Origin: an uncultured Paracoccaceae bacterium
GTDB taxonomy: Bacteria; Pseudomonadota; Alphaproteobacteria; Rhodobacterales; Rhodobacteraceae
DNA: 19,892 bases
Assembly: GCA_937927675.1 (NCBI GenBank)
Contig: CALBSG010000102.1
Coordinates: 1-19,892, forward strand
Reading direction: 5' to 3'
The position numbers and the translations under genes are program-made. Every line of letters starts with the position of its first letter. Positions within the stretch are counted from its first letter, which is position 1. A model generated the notes under the pieces. That model was not told the origin of the DNA. It was given only the letters and a program-made list of their open reading frames with translations, and made no database searches. Positions 1 through 7,677 of the stretch are shown here, piece after piece.

Positions 1-1
1 C

Positions 2-733
2 CTGCGCGCCTGCCGCTCGGTCGCCGAGATTGAGGCCGCGCGTGCGGATGGCGCGATTGCCGCCGTGCTGCATCTGGAGGGCGCCGAGGCCATTGGCCCG
101 GATCTGGACCTTCTGCATTTGCTTTACGCCGCCGGGCTGCGGTCTTTGGGTCCGGTCTGGAGCCGTCCGAACATCTTTGGCAGCGGCGTGCCGTTCAATT
201 TTCCGGCCAGCCCCAACACCGGGCCGGGACTGACCGACGCGGGCTGCGATCTGGTGCGGGAATGTGACCGTTTGGGCATTTTGGTTGATCTCAGCCATCT
301 GAACGAGGCGGGGTTTTGGAACGTCGCCCGCCTGAGCCAGCGCCCCTTGGTCGCAACCCATTCCGCCGCCCATGCGCTAACGCCCGCGACGCGCAACCTG
401 ACCGACAAACAACTGGACGCCATGGCCGAGCGGGGCGGGCTGGTCGGTCTGAACTTCGGCTGCGCCTTTGTGCGGCCGGATGGGGTGAAAAACCCCGACA
501 CCGGGGCCGAGGTTCTGATCCGCCATCTCGATCATCTTTTGGAAAAACTGGGCGAAAGCGGTGTGGCGCTGGGATCGGATTTTGATGGAACGATGATCCC
601 GAACTTCCTGCAAAACGCCTCCGGCCTGCCCAAACTGGTGCAGGCGATGCGCGATGCGGGCTATGGCGATGCGCTCGTCCGGCGGATTTGCTGGGACAAT
701 TGGATGGGTGTCTTGGCGCGGGTGATCGGCTGA
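2..733 (+). CDS. Membrane dipeptidase family protein (peptidase M19), 5' end outside the window
   Basis: This is the C-terminal part of a zinc-dependent M19 (renal dipeptidase-like) metallohydrolase. The frame is open from base 2, so the start lies to the left; about 243 residues are visible of a family that usually has 320-400. Family motifs appear in the expected order: HLEG (bases 71-82, the bridging Glu), DLSH (287-298), ATHS (353-364) and GSDFDG (572-589). The usual M19 C-terminal stretch, with 'WDNWMGVLARV', ends the protein. Members hydrolyse dipeptides or related amide substrates; the substrate here is unknown. As I recall, an M19 gene also lies close to the dimethylglycine demethylase genes of Pseudomonas, so a role in amine or betaine metabolism is possible but inferred. 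A bidirectional hairpin follows the stop codon. Confidence 0.9.
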   Translation: MRACRSVAEIEAARADGAIAAVLHLEGAEAIGPDLDLLHLLYAAGLRSLGPVWSRPNIFGSGVPFNFPASPNTGPGLTDAGCDLVRECDRLGILVDLSHLNEAGFWNVARLSQRPLVATHSAAHALTPATRNLTDKQLDAMAERGGLVGLNFGCAFVRPDGVKNPDTGAEVLIRHLDHLLEKLGESGVALGSDFDGTMIPNFLQNASGLPKLVQAMRDAGYGDALVRRICWDNWMGVLARVIG

Positions 734-740
734 AAACGGA

Positions 741-781
741 TTTTCGTCGAAACTCAGTCAGACCCGAGTGTTCGACGAAAA
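741..781. terminator. Bidirectional hairpin terminator between convergent genes
   Basis: Perfect 11-base arms TTTTCGTCGAA (741-751) and TTCGACGAAAA (771-781) are extended inward by ACTC (752-755) pairing with GAGT (766-769). The outer ends carry T-runs or A-runs on both strands. It sits 7 bases after the dipeptidase stop and 10 bases from the stop of the convergent amidohydrolase gene, so it can end transcription from both sides. Confidence 0.8.
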
Positions 782-791
782 CCGGGGCACG

Positions 792-1802
792 TCAAAACCC
801 GCGCAACACAGCTTCAAGGTTGTTGCCCAGTTCAGGGCAAAGATAGCCACCTTCTTGCACGATCAACACCGGCAGCCCCATCGCGGCCACCGCCCGGCCA
901 ATCTGGCCAAAGCCCGGCGTGGTGACTGCCAGCCCTGCAAAGGGGTCGCCCTCGAAGGCATCAAGCCCAAGGGCCAGCACCAGCGTATCGGCCCCCCAGT
1001 TGGCAATCGCCTGCATCCCGGCCTCCAGCGCCGCCATGAAACCCGCGTCGCCCGTGCCACGTTCAAGACAGAGGTTCAGGTTGGCCCCCTCGCCCGCGCC
1101 CGTGCCGCGTTCGTCGGGATACCCCCAGAAGAACGGGTAATAGCGTTCGGGATGAGCATGGATCGACACCGTCAGCACATCGGGGCGGTCATAAAAGATG
1201 CCCTGCGTGCCGTTGCCGTGGTGCAGATCGACATCCAGAATGGCCACCTTTCGCCCCGCGTCGGTCAGGCGTTGCGCGGCAATGGCCGAGTTATTCAGAT
1301 AGCAAAATCCACCCGCCAGCTCGGCGAAGGCATGATGCCCCGGCGGGCGACACAGCGCGTAGACCGCACGTTCTTTGGCCAGCAGATCCGCCCCATGGAT
1401 GGCGGTTTGCGCACTGGCATAGGCGGCGGCAAAGGTCTGGGCCGAGATCGGGCAAGAGGTGTCAGTTTGGTGAAACCCCGCCTGCCCCACGGCGGACAAC
1501 GGATAGCCGTCGGTCCGGTTGGCCGGGTGGATGTTCGGGATGACCTCGGCCGATGCGCCGGGGATGCGCGACCAACGGGCATGGATGCTTTGCAAAAAGG
1601 TGACATAGCGCTGCGGGTGGATGCGTAAAATGGGGTCAAACCCGGCATCGGGCGGCTGCACAACCGGCCCACCCAACCGCTGCACCGCGCCCAGAAGAGC
1701 GTCGATCCGAGCAGGCTTTTCCGGGCAGGGTTGCGGCGCGCCGGACGACAGGAAAAACTGCGGATCATGCGCCCTTTGGGCGTTATCAAAGACGGTGATC
1801 AT
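792..1802 (-). CDS. Histone deacetylase family protein, probable acetylpolyamine amidohydrolase
   Basis: A 336-residue class II-like deacetylase, matching the roughly 340-residue bacterial acetylpolyamine amidohydrolases (APAH). It would remove acetyl groups from acetylated polyamines or similar N-acetyl amines in the cytoplasm, using one Zn2+. Visible active-site parts are RPPGHHA with the His pair 156/157, DVDLHHGNG with zinc ligands Asp192 and His194, Asp281 in the GLDAFEGDP segment (third ligand), and Tyr320 in GGYLCPE (transition-state Tyr). All sit three residues before the Mycoplana APAH positions as I remember them. The start overlaps the GNAT stop in an ATGA junction, so the two are translationally coupled. 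Pairing with an acetyltransferase and a nearby Pot transporter favours a polyamine-like substrate; another acylated amine is possible. Confidence 0.9.
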   Translation of the reverse strand: MITVFDNAQRAHDPQFFLSSGAPQPCPEKPARIDALLGAVQRLGGPVVQPPDAGFDPILRIHPQRYVTFLQSIHARWSRIPGASAEVIPNIHPANRTDGYPLSAVGQAGFHQTDTSCPISAQTFAAAYASAQTAIHGADLLAKERAVYALCRPPGHHAFAELAGGFCYLNNSAIAAQRLTDAGRKVAILDVDLHHGNGTQGIFYDRPDVLTVSIHAHPERYYPFFWGYPDERGTGAGEGANLNLCLERGTGDAGFMAALEAGMQAIANWGADTLVLALGLDAFEGDPFAGLAVTTPGFGQIGRAVAAMGLPVLIVQEGGYLCPELGNNLEAVLRGF

Positions 1803-2266
1803 GGGCGCAACAGGGCGGCGAGGCCCTCTCCTTCAAGGATCAACTGGTCGGCCTCGTCGCGCAGCGTCAGGCCGAGGGCCGTATAGAAATCGCGCGCGTT
1901 GCGGTTCAGATGTGCGACCATCAGGGTCATGAACTGGGGCTGCCATTCGGCATGGCGCATCGCGGCGGCTAAAAGGGCGCGGCCAAGGCCAAGCCCGCGC
2001 CCGGCGGGGCTGACATAGACATCCTGCACGAAAAGCCCGATCTCGCCGCGCCACGTCGAATATTCCGGGAAATACAGGATCATCCCGACCGCTGCACCCG
2101 CCTGTTCGGCGAAAAGCCCGTAAAACCGGGGCGCGGGACCAAAGCCATGGGCCAGAAGACTGGCTTCGGTGGAGCCAATGGTCTCGCCTGCCTCCGCTGC
2201 CATGGCGGTCAGAAACCGCAGGATCACCGGCACGTCTGCCGCCGTCGCCTTGCGCATCTGGATCAA
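1799..2266 (-). CDS. GNAT family N-acetyltransferase
   Basis: A 155-residue single-domain GNAT protein that transfers acetyl from acetyl-CoA to an amine. The acetyl-CoA loop is visible as a V-x-x-x-x-R-G-L-G-L-G segment ('VYVSPAGRGLGLGRALL', about residues 90-107), followed by the typical 'NRNARDFYTALG' C-terminal motif. The start is probably TTG at 2266: it forms a TTGA overlap with the BKACE stop and has GGGGTGG at Shine-Dalgarno distance. ATG at 2257 is the alternative and removes three residues. It lies between BKACE and the deacetylase in one operon. The acceptor is unknown; a polyamine or amine intermediate is a reasonable guess because the next gene encodes an acetylpolyamine-type deacetylase. 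Confidence 0.85.
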   Translation of the reverse strand: MIQMRKATAADVPVILRFLTAMAAEAGETIGSTEASLLAHGFGPAPRFYGLFAEQAGAAVGMILYFPEYSTWRGEIGLFVQDVYVSPAGRGLGLGRALLAAAMRHAEWQPQFMTLMVAHLNRNARDFYTALGLTLRDEADQLILEGEGLAALLRP

Positions 2267-3186
2267 AACGCCACCCCGTCGATCCCCTTCAGCGCCAACA
2301 TGGCGCGAGCCTCGGCCGGGGTGGCAACCTCGCGGCCCAAGCCTTCGACAATACCGCGGATCTGGGCGACCTGCTGGGCATTGCTTTGCGCCAAGACGCC
2401 TTTGGCGATGTAGAGGTTGTCTTCCAGCCCCACGCGCACATGCCCGCCCATCGCGGCGGCCATGGTTGCCATCGGAATTTGCTGCCGACCGGCCGCCAGA
2501 ACCGAAAACAGATAGGTCTCGCCAAAGAGCCGATCCGCCGTGCGCTTCATCAGCATCAACATGTCGGGGTCAGCCGCCATGCCGCCCAAAACGCCAAACA
2601 CGAACTGGATGTACAGCGGCCCCGCAACCGCACCCCGGTCAACGAAATGCTTCAGCATGTAAAGATGGCTGACGTCATAACATTCGAATTCGAACCGCGC
2701 CCCACGTGCGCCCATTTCGGCCAACACATGGGCAATGTCGCGGGGGGTATTCTTGAACACCAGATCATCCGTGCCGTCCAAGAAGGGCTTTTCCCAGTCG
2801 TATTTCCAATCGCTGATCTTTGCCGCCATGGGATAAAGCGCAAAGTTCATCGTGCCCATGTTCAGGCTGCACATCTCGGGCTGGAACTGTTTGGGCGCGG
2901 CAAGCCGGGCCTCCAGCGTCATCACCGCCGAGCCACCTGTGGTCATGTTGACGACGGCCTGACAGCCCGCCTTGATGGCCGGCAGAAAGCCTGCCCAATG
3001 CGCGGGATCCGCAGACGGCCGGCCATTCGATGGGTCGCGGGCGTGCAGATGCAGGATGGTCGCCCCTGCCTCGGCCGCACCAATCGCCGCGCGCGAGATG
3101 TCCTCGGCGGTGATCGGCAGATAGGGCGACATCGAGGGCGTATGGATCGAGCCGGTGATGGCGCAGGACAGGATGATCTTTGACAT
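2263..3186 (-). CDS. 3-keto-5-aminohexanoate cleavage enzyme family protein (BKACE, DUF849)
   Basis: A 307-residue BKACE protein. The family condenses a beta-keto acid with acetyl-CoA and splits it into acetoacetate plus a new CoA ester, using Zn2+. Visible features are the N-terminal strand 'KIILSCAITGSIHTPSMSP', the zinc pair His46/His48 in 'ILHLHARDP', the NMTTGGS loop, and Glu255 in 'VGLEDNLY', the usual third ligand. It is somewhat longer than the lysine-pathway enzyme Kce. I chose ATG at 3186 because family members begin here; an in-frame start at 3252 would add 22 residues unlike the family. Known substrates include 3-keto-5-aminohexanoate and dehydrocarnitine. Next to a BetI-like regulator and demethylating enzymes, dehydrocarnitine or a similar quaternary-amine keto acid is an attractive, unproven substrate. 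Confidence 0.9.
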   Translation of the reverse strand: MSKIILSCAITGSIHTPSMSPYLPITAEDISRAAIGAAEAGATILHLHARDPSNGRPSADPAHWAGFLPAIKAGCQAVVNMTTGGSAVMTLEARLAAPKQFQPEMCSLNMGTMNFALYPMAAKISDWKYDWEKPFLDGTDDLVFKNTPRDIAHVLAEMGARGARFEFECYDVSHLYMLKHFVDRGAVAGPLYIQFVFGVLGGMAADPDMLMLMKRTADRLFGETYLFSVLAAGRQQIPMATMAAAMGGHVRVGLEDNLYIAKGVLAQSNAQQVAQIRGIVEGLGREVATPAEARAMLALKGIDGVAF

Positions 3187-3300
3187 GGGGGCAGATTGAC
3201 CGCGGATGCGCGGCGTCGCAAGTCCCCCCGCGTCATTTGGTATCTGGCTCAAAGGGGACCAGACCGAGCGTTTTGGACATTTGGCCAGGTTGAAGGCAGA

Positions 3301-3876
3301 TCAGCGCAGCGTGCCGACATAGGGTGTAAGGAAGGCTTCAACCACCTTGCGCGCGGCGGGCAGGTCCATTCGGTCAGGTGCGATGCACATCTCGACCCAC
3401 AGCCCATCCAGAAGTGCGATCAGCCCCGAGGCAAGACGATCCGCCTGCTCCGCGCCCTGCGCCGCAATCGCGATCGAAATCGCCCGGTGATAGCGGTCGT
3501 ATTGATGCAGATGTTCGGCCCTGAGGGCAGGGTTCACCGCGATCTCGCCCCAAAGCGCCAACCAGATGTTCAATCCTTCGCGCCGGAACTGGCGATCTGA
3601 CAGCAACTCATCGATCAGCACCGCCAAGGACGGCGGATCCTGCGGCGCAAGTTCCTGCAACAAGGGGGCATAGGCAGCGGCATAGCAGGCCGCCAGAAGC
3701 CCATCTTTGCCCCCGAAATGATGCCCAACCAAGCCGCGCGAGGCCCCTGAAGCCTTGCAGATATTGTCGATGGTAAAGGCGGTGATGCCCCCCTTGGCCA
3801 GCACGCGCAGCCCCGCCTGCACCAGTTCAGCGGCGCGATCCTCGGGCGACAGGCGTTTGTATTTCGGCGCGGTCAT
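3301..3876 (-). CDS. TetR/AcrR family regulator, BetI-like
   Basis: A 191-residue TetR-type repressor from the chosen start. The N-terminal helix-turn-helix covers about residues 15-60, with 'FTIDNICKASGASRGLVGHHFGGKDGLL' as recognition region; the rest is a helical ligand-binding domain of the BetI/TetR_C_6 type ('NIWLALWGEIAVNPALRAEHLHQYDRYH'). ATG at 3876 is preferred because the protein then begins like BetI relatives and leaves about 97 bases for the divergent promoter; ATG at 3939 in the same frame adds 21 residues and leaves only 34 bases. Neither has a strong ribosome site. It is divergent from the TMADH-like/MttB-like operon and 114 bases upstream of BKACE, so it may control both. 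BetI homologues sense choline-like compounds; the ligand here is unknown. Confidence 0.88.
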   Translation of the reverse strand: MTAPKYKRLSPEDRAAELVQAGLRVLAKGGITAFTIDNICKASGASRGLVGHHFGGKDGLLAACYAAAYAPLLQELAPQDPPSLAVLIDELLSDRQFRREGLNIWLALWGEIAVNPALRAEHLHQYDRYHRAISIAIAAQGAEQADRLASGLIALLDGLWVEMCIAPDRMDLPAARKVVEAFLTPYVGTLR

Positions 3877-3940
3877 GCTTGAGCAGTCATTGGGGGCCTT
3901 GTTGAACAGCGGAAGCTGGGTTTCATGTTGAACGATCATA

Positions 3941-3959
3941 CAACAGTGCTAGCCTGTTG
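3941..3959. promoter_or_regulatory. Candidate TetR operator
   Basis: Perfect inverted repeat CAACAG-N7-CTGTTG with a GCTAGC core, lying between the divergent TetR gene and the TMADH-like gene and ending 14 bases before the latter's ATG. A weak TTGAAC (3928-3933) and TAGCCT (3950-3955) pair could be the -35 and -10 of the plus-strand promoter, which the palindrome would then overlap. The symmetry is seen; binding by the adjacent regulator is inferred. Confidence 0.55.
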
Positions 3960-3973
3960 CCAAGGAGACACCA

Positions 3974-5998
3974 ATGACCCCCACGATGGACCCACGCCAC
4001 GCCATCCTGTTTGAACCGGTGAAGATTGGCCCCGTCACCGCGCCAAACCGGTTTTACCAGACGCCACATGCAACTGGCTTTGGCTGGCAACGGCCGCAAT
4101 CCGGCGCGGCCCTGCGCGGGGTGAAGGCCGAGGGTGGCTGGGGCGTGGTCTGCACCGAATACTGTTCGATCCACCCCAGCAGTGACGACAGCCCGCATGC
4201 TTTTCTGACGCTGTGGGACGACGACGACATCGCCCCCCTCGCCGCAACGGCCGAAGCCATTCACGCCCATGGGTCATTGGCCGGGATCGAACTTTGGCAT
4301 GGCGGCTTTCACGCCAGCAATCGCATGACCCGCGTGCCGGGGATCGGGCCGCAAGTGCAACCTTCGATGTTCCATCTGCCTGCCACCAGCCGGGCGATGG
4401 ATCTCTCTGACATCCGCGCCTTCCGTGGCTGGCAGCGCGATGCGGCCAAACGGGCGAAACAGGCTGGCTTTGACATCGTCTATGTCTATGCGGGCCATGA
4501 TTATCTGCCGTTTCAATTCCTGTCGCGCCGCACCAACACACGCGGCGATGCCTATGGCGGCATCTTGGAAAACCGGGTGCGGCTGTTGCGGGAAATGCTG
4601 GAGGACACGCGCGACGCGGTGGGGAGCGGCTGCGCCGTGGCGCTCCGTCTGGCGGTTGATGAGTTGCACGGGCCAGAGGGGATTTGCGCCGAAGGCGAAG
4701 GGCGCGACGTGGTAGAGATGCTCGCAGAACTTCCCGATCTTTGGGATGTGAACATCGCAGGCGCCTTGGGCAATGACAGCAAATCCGGGCGATTTTCCGG
4801 CGAAGGGTTTCAGGAAGATTATATCCGTTGGGTCAAGAGCGTGACGACGAAACCTGTCGTCTCGGTTGGCCGGTTCACCTCACCCGACCGCATGGTCGAA
4901 CAGATCAGAAAGGGCGTGCAGGACTTTATCGGTGCCGCGCGCCCCTCAATCGCCGACCCGTTCCTGCCGACGAAAATCCGGCAGGGCCGGGCCGATGAAA
5001 TCCGCGAATGCATCGGTTGCAACATCTGTCGGGCGGCGAACAACGAAGCCGTCCCCCTGCGCTGCACCCAGAACCCGACGATGGGCGAAGAATGGCGTCG
5101 CGGCTGGCACCCGGAACGGATAGCCCCCTATCCGAAACGCGAAACCGCCCTTGTGGTGGGCGCCGGGCCCGCCGGGTTGGAGGCCGCTCTGACATTGGCG
5201 CGGCGCGGGTTGGAGGTGACGTTGACCGAGGCCAGCCGCACCCTCGGCGGGCGGGTTTCGCATGAGGCGACACTGCCGGGGCTGGCAAGCTGGGCGCGGG
5301 TGCGCGACTGGCGACTGACCATGCTGGCCAAATTGCCCAATGTGCAGATCTTCCGCGAAAGCCGGATGGGGCCGGGCGACATTGAAGAGCTCAACCCTGA
5401 TCACACTGTGCTGGCAACCGGGGCGCGCTGGCGGCGTGATGGGGTGGGCGTGGTGGAAATTGCCCCGCGTGCCTTCCCCAACGCATTGACGCCGGATGAT
5501 GTTTTTGCCGGGGCAACGGTGACTGGCCCGGTGGTGATCTATGATGATGAACATTATTTCATGGCTGGCGCCTTGGCCGAGAAACTGGCCCAGGCGGGCC
5601 ACGCGGTGACGTTGGTGACGCCCTACCCTCAGGTCTCGGGCTGGACGATCTACACGGATGAGCAGGGCTTTGTGCAGGAACGTCTGATGTCGCTTGGGGT
5701 GACCCTCATTCCCCAGCATGGGATCACCGAACAAGGCCGGGACAATGCCCGCGCCACCTGCCTGACCACGGGGCAAAGTCATGATCTGCCGTGCGAAACC
5801 CTGATCCTCGTCACGGGCCGCGTGCCCGATGACCAGCTTTGGACCGCGCTGCAAGGCCGCCCCAATCTGGCGCGGGTCGGCGATTGCCTGACCCCCTCCT
5901 CCATCGCCGACGCCGTCTATTCCGCGCATCGCTTTGCCCGGCTGTTGGGCGAACCCGATCTACCACCGCGCCGCGAGCGCGCGACCCTGAAAGGTTGA
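3974..5998 (+). CDS. TMADH-like FMN/[4Fe-4S]/FAD oxidoreductase (amine demethylase family), lacks FMN-linking Cys
   Basis: A 674-residue protein of the trimethylamine dehydrogenase / 2,4-dienoyl-CoA reductase family. An N-terminal old-yellow-enzyme barrel (about 1-340) precedes the 4Fe-4S cysteines 346, 349, 352 and 364, then a dinucleotide-binding domain with GAGPAGLEAA near residue 395. Compared by eye with TMADH, the catalytic Tyr and His ('YVYAGHDYLP') and the Asp ('GNDSKSGRF') are kept, and the TEYCS tyrosine is present. The cysteine that covalently binds FMN is Ala33 ('QTPHATG'), and the two aromatic-bowl tryptophans equivalent to W264 and W355 appear replaced by Leu and Asn. FMN is therefore probably non-covalent and the substrate unlikely to be trimethylamine. 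Start: AAGGAG sits 6 bases before ATG. It is followed after 3 bases by the MttB-like gene. Likely role: oxidative N-demethylation of a secondary or tertiary amine. Confidence 0.9.
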   Translation: MTPTMDPRHAILFEPVKIGPVTAPNRFYQTPHATGFGWQRPQSGAALRGVKAEGGWGVVCTEYCSIHPSSDDSPHAFLTLWDDDDIAPLAATAEAIHAHGSLAGIELWHGGFHASNRMTRVPGIGPQVQPSMFHLPATSRAMDLSDIRAFRGWQRDAAKRAKQAGFDIVYVYAGHDYLPFQFLSRRTNTRGDAYGGILENRVRLLREMLEDTRDAVGSGCAVALRLAVDELHGPEGICAEGEGRDVVEMLAELPDLWDVNIAGALGNDSKSGRFSGEGFQEDYIRWVKSVTTKPVVSVGRFTSPDRMVEQIRKGVQDFIGAARPSIADPFLPTKIRQGRADEIRECIGCNICRAANNEAVPLRCTQNPTMGEEWRRGWHPERIAPYPKRETALVVGAGPAGLEAALTLARRGLEVTLTEASRTLGGRVSHEATLPGLASWARVRDWRLTMLAKLPNVQIFRESRMGPGDIEELNPDHTVLATGARWRRDGVGVVEIAPRAFPNALTPDDVFAGATVTGPVVIYDDEHYFMAGALAEKLAQAGHAVTLVTPYPQVSGWTIYTDEQGFVQERLMSLGVTLIPQHGITEQGRDNARATCLTTGQSHDLPCETLILVTGRVPDDQLWTALQGRPNLARVGDCLTPSSIADAVYSAHRFARLLGEPDLPPRRERATLKG

Positions 5999-6001
5999 TC
6001 C

Positions 6002-7510
6002 ATGCGCCAGCGCCGCCCGGCCCGCTCTGTCAATGCCATCCCCCAGCGCCCCTTTGGCCAAGTGCCGCGCAGCTATGACCCGATCAAGGTGATCTCGGAC
6101 GATCAGGTGGAGGCGATCCATCAGGCCGCCCTGCGCCTGCTGGCCGAACAGGGCATGCGGGTGCTGAACGCCCGTGCGATAGGCTATTACCAGAGCGCAG
6201 GCGCGCGGGTGGACGGCAATATGGTCTACCTCGACCCCGGCCTCGTGATGGAACGCCTTGCCACGCTGCCGCGCACCTTCTCCATCGCCGCCCGGAACCG
6301 GACCAAAGACCTGCGCTTTGGCGGAAATGATATGGTGTTTTCGTCCGTGGGGGGACCGGCCTATGTGATGGACATTGACCGCGGCCGCCGCGACGGGACG
6401 CTGGCCGACATGCAGGATTTTCTACGGCTGTGCCAAAGCCTGAACGTCCTGCAACAAGAATCCGGCGGCCCGCTGGAGCCGATGGACATGCCCGCCAACA
6501 CCCGGCATCTTGACCTTTACCTTTCCCAGATCACGCTGCTGGACAAAAGCTGGAACCTCAACGCCCTTGGCACCGAACGCACCATGGACGGGCTGCACAT
6601 GGCCGCGATCTCGATGGGCTGGTCGCTGGACGATCTGGCGCGACACCCCATGATGATGGGCGTCATCAACACCAACTCGCCCCGGCAATTGGATGACCCG
6701 ATGAGCCAGGGGCTGATCGCGCTGGCCGAACATGGGCAGGTGGCGATTGTTACCCCCTTTACGCTGGCAGGCGCGATGGCACCGGTCAGCCTTGCCGGGG
6801 CACTGGTGCTGCAACATGCCGAGGCGATGTTCGGGCTGGTACTGACCCCGATCGTGCGGCCCGGCGTGCCGGCGGTCTATGGCGGCTTTACCTCGAACGT
6901 CGACATGAAGACGGGTGCGCCAGCCTTTGGCACGCCCGAATATGCAAAGGCCGCTCAGGCCAGCGGTCAGCTTGCCCGCCGCATCGGCGCGCCCTTCCGG
7001 TCGTCGAACACCACGGCCGCAAATGCCTTGGATGCCCAAGCCGCCTATGAGGCGCAGATGTCGCTGTGGGGCTGCCTGATGGGCGGCGCAAATCTGGTGA
7101 TCCATGCGGCGGGCTGGATGCATGGCGGGCTGACGGCGAGTTTTGAAAAGCTGATCCTTGACGCCGAAATGCTGGGCATGATGCAGGCCTATTTCACACC
7201 GATGCAGGTGGATGAGGCCGCCCTGTCACTGGATGCCATCGCCGAGGCTGGGGTGGGCGGGCATTTCTTCGGCACGGCGCAGACCATGGCCCAGTATGAA
7301 ACCGCCTTTCACGCGCCGATGCTGTCAAATTGGGACAATTATCCTACTTGGGTCGCGCGCGGATCAGAAGAAGCGCCAAGGCGCGCCAACCGGATCTGGA
7401 AAGACCTCTTGGCCAATTACGAACAGCCGCCCCTCGATCCGGGCATCCACAATGAACTGACAGCCTTCGTTGCCCGACGAAAGGCCGAAGGCGGCGCACC
7501 AACCAACTGA
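6002..7510 (+). CDS. Trimethylamine methyltransferase family protein (MttB-like, no pyrrolysine)
   Basis: A 502-residue member of the MttB superfamily, about the length of archaeal MttB (495). Archaeal MttB uses pyrrolysine encoded by an in-frame TAG; this frame has no internal stop, so it belongs to the non-pyrrolysine group (MtgB/MtcB-like) that moves a methyl group from a quaternary amine such as glycine betaine or carnitine to a corrinoid protein. Family-like segments include 'FSSVGGPAYVMDIDRGRR', 'MQDFLRLCQSL', the 'PFTLAGAMAPVSLAGALVLQHAE' region and 'GGANLVIHAAGWMHGGLTASFEKLILDAEML'. GAAAGG lies upstream of the ATG, which follows the previous stop by 3 bases, so the two are co-transcribed. 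No corrinoid protein or corrinoid:folate methyltransferase is in the window. The substrate is unknown; a methylated amine shared with the upstream dehydrogenase is inferred. Confidence 0.9.
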   Translation: MRQRRPARSVNAIPQRPFGQVPRSYDPIKVISDDQVEAIHQAALRLLAEQGMRVLNARAIGYYQSAGARVDGNMVYLDPGLVMERLATLPRTFSIAARNRTKDLRFGGNDMVFSSVGGPAYVMDIDRGRRDGTLADMQDFLRLCQSLNVLQQESGGPLEPMDMPANTRHLDLYLSQITLLDKSWNLNALGTERTMDGLHMAAISMGWSLDDLARHPMMMGVINTNSPRQLDDPMSQGLIALAEHGQVAIVTPFTLAGAMAPVSLAGALVLQHAEAMFGLVLTPIVRPGVPAVYGGFTSNVDMKTGAPAFGTPEYAKAAQASGQLARRIGAPFRSSNTTAANALDAQAAYEAQMSLWGCLMGGANLVIHAAGWMHGGLTASFEKLILDAEMLGMMQAYFTPMQVDEAALSLDAIAEAGVGGHFFGTAQTMAQYETAFHAPMLSNWDNYPTWVARGSEEAPRRANRIWKDLLANYEQPPLDPGIHNELTAFVARRKAEGGAPTN

Positions 7511-7592
7511 GGCCGCTCAAACCCAGCCTGCGCTTGGCGTTCATCATGGCAAAACACGCCCCGCGGAGCGTCCGGCATTTGCCGTAAAGTGC

Positions 7593-7611
7593 CTCCGTAG
7601 GGAGTATTTTT
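7593..7611 (+). terminator. Short hairpin plus T-tract, Rhodobacteraceae-type intergenic element
   Basis: CTCC (7593-7596), loop GTAG, GGAG (7601-7604), then TATTTTT and 'GCCAAGATGAAAG'. I recall near-identical elements after many genes in Rhodobacteraceae genomes; they look like compact intrinsic terminators. It lies 82 bases after the MttB-like stop. The stem is only 4 bp, so termination strength is uncertain. Confidence 0.6.
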
Positions 7612-7677
7612 GCCAAGATGAAAGGCTTGGGCTTTTCCTTTCAAGGCGCTAACTTGGCCGGAAAATGGGGGCGCGAG

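Noticed and set aside
768..1628. Plus-strand open frame of 286 codons over the amidohydrolase
   Set aside because: Antisense of a gene with all active-site residues intact; no recognisable motif.
6002..7510. Pyrrolysine-containing MttB
   Set aside because: No in-frame TAG inside the coding frame, so it belongs to the non-pyrrolysine branch.
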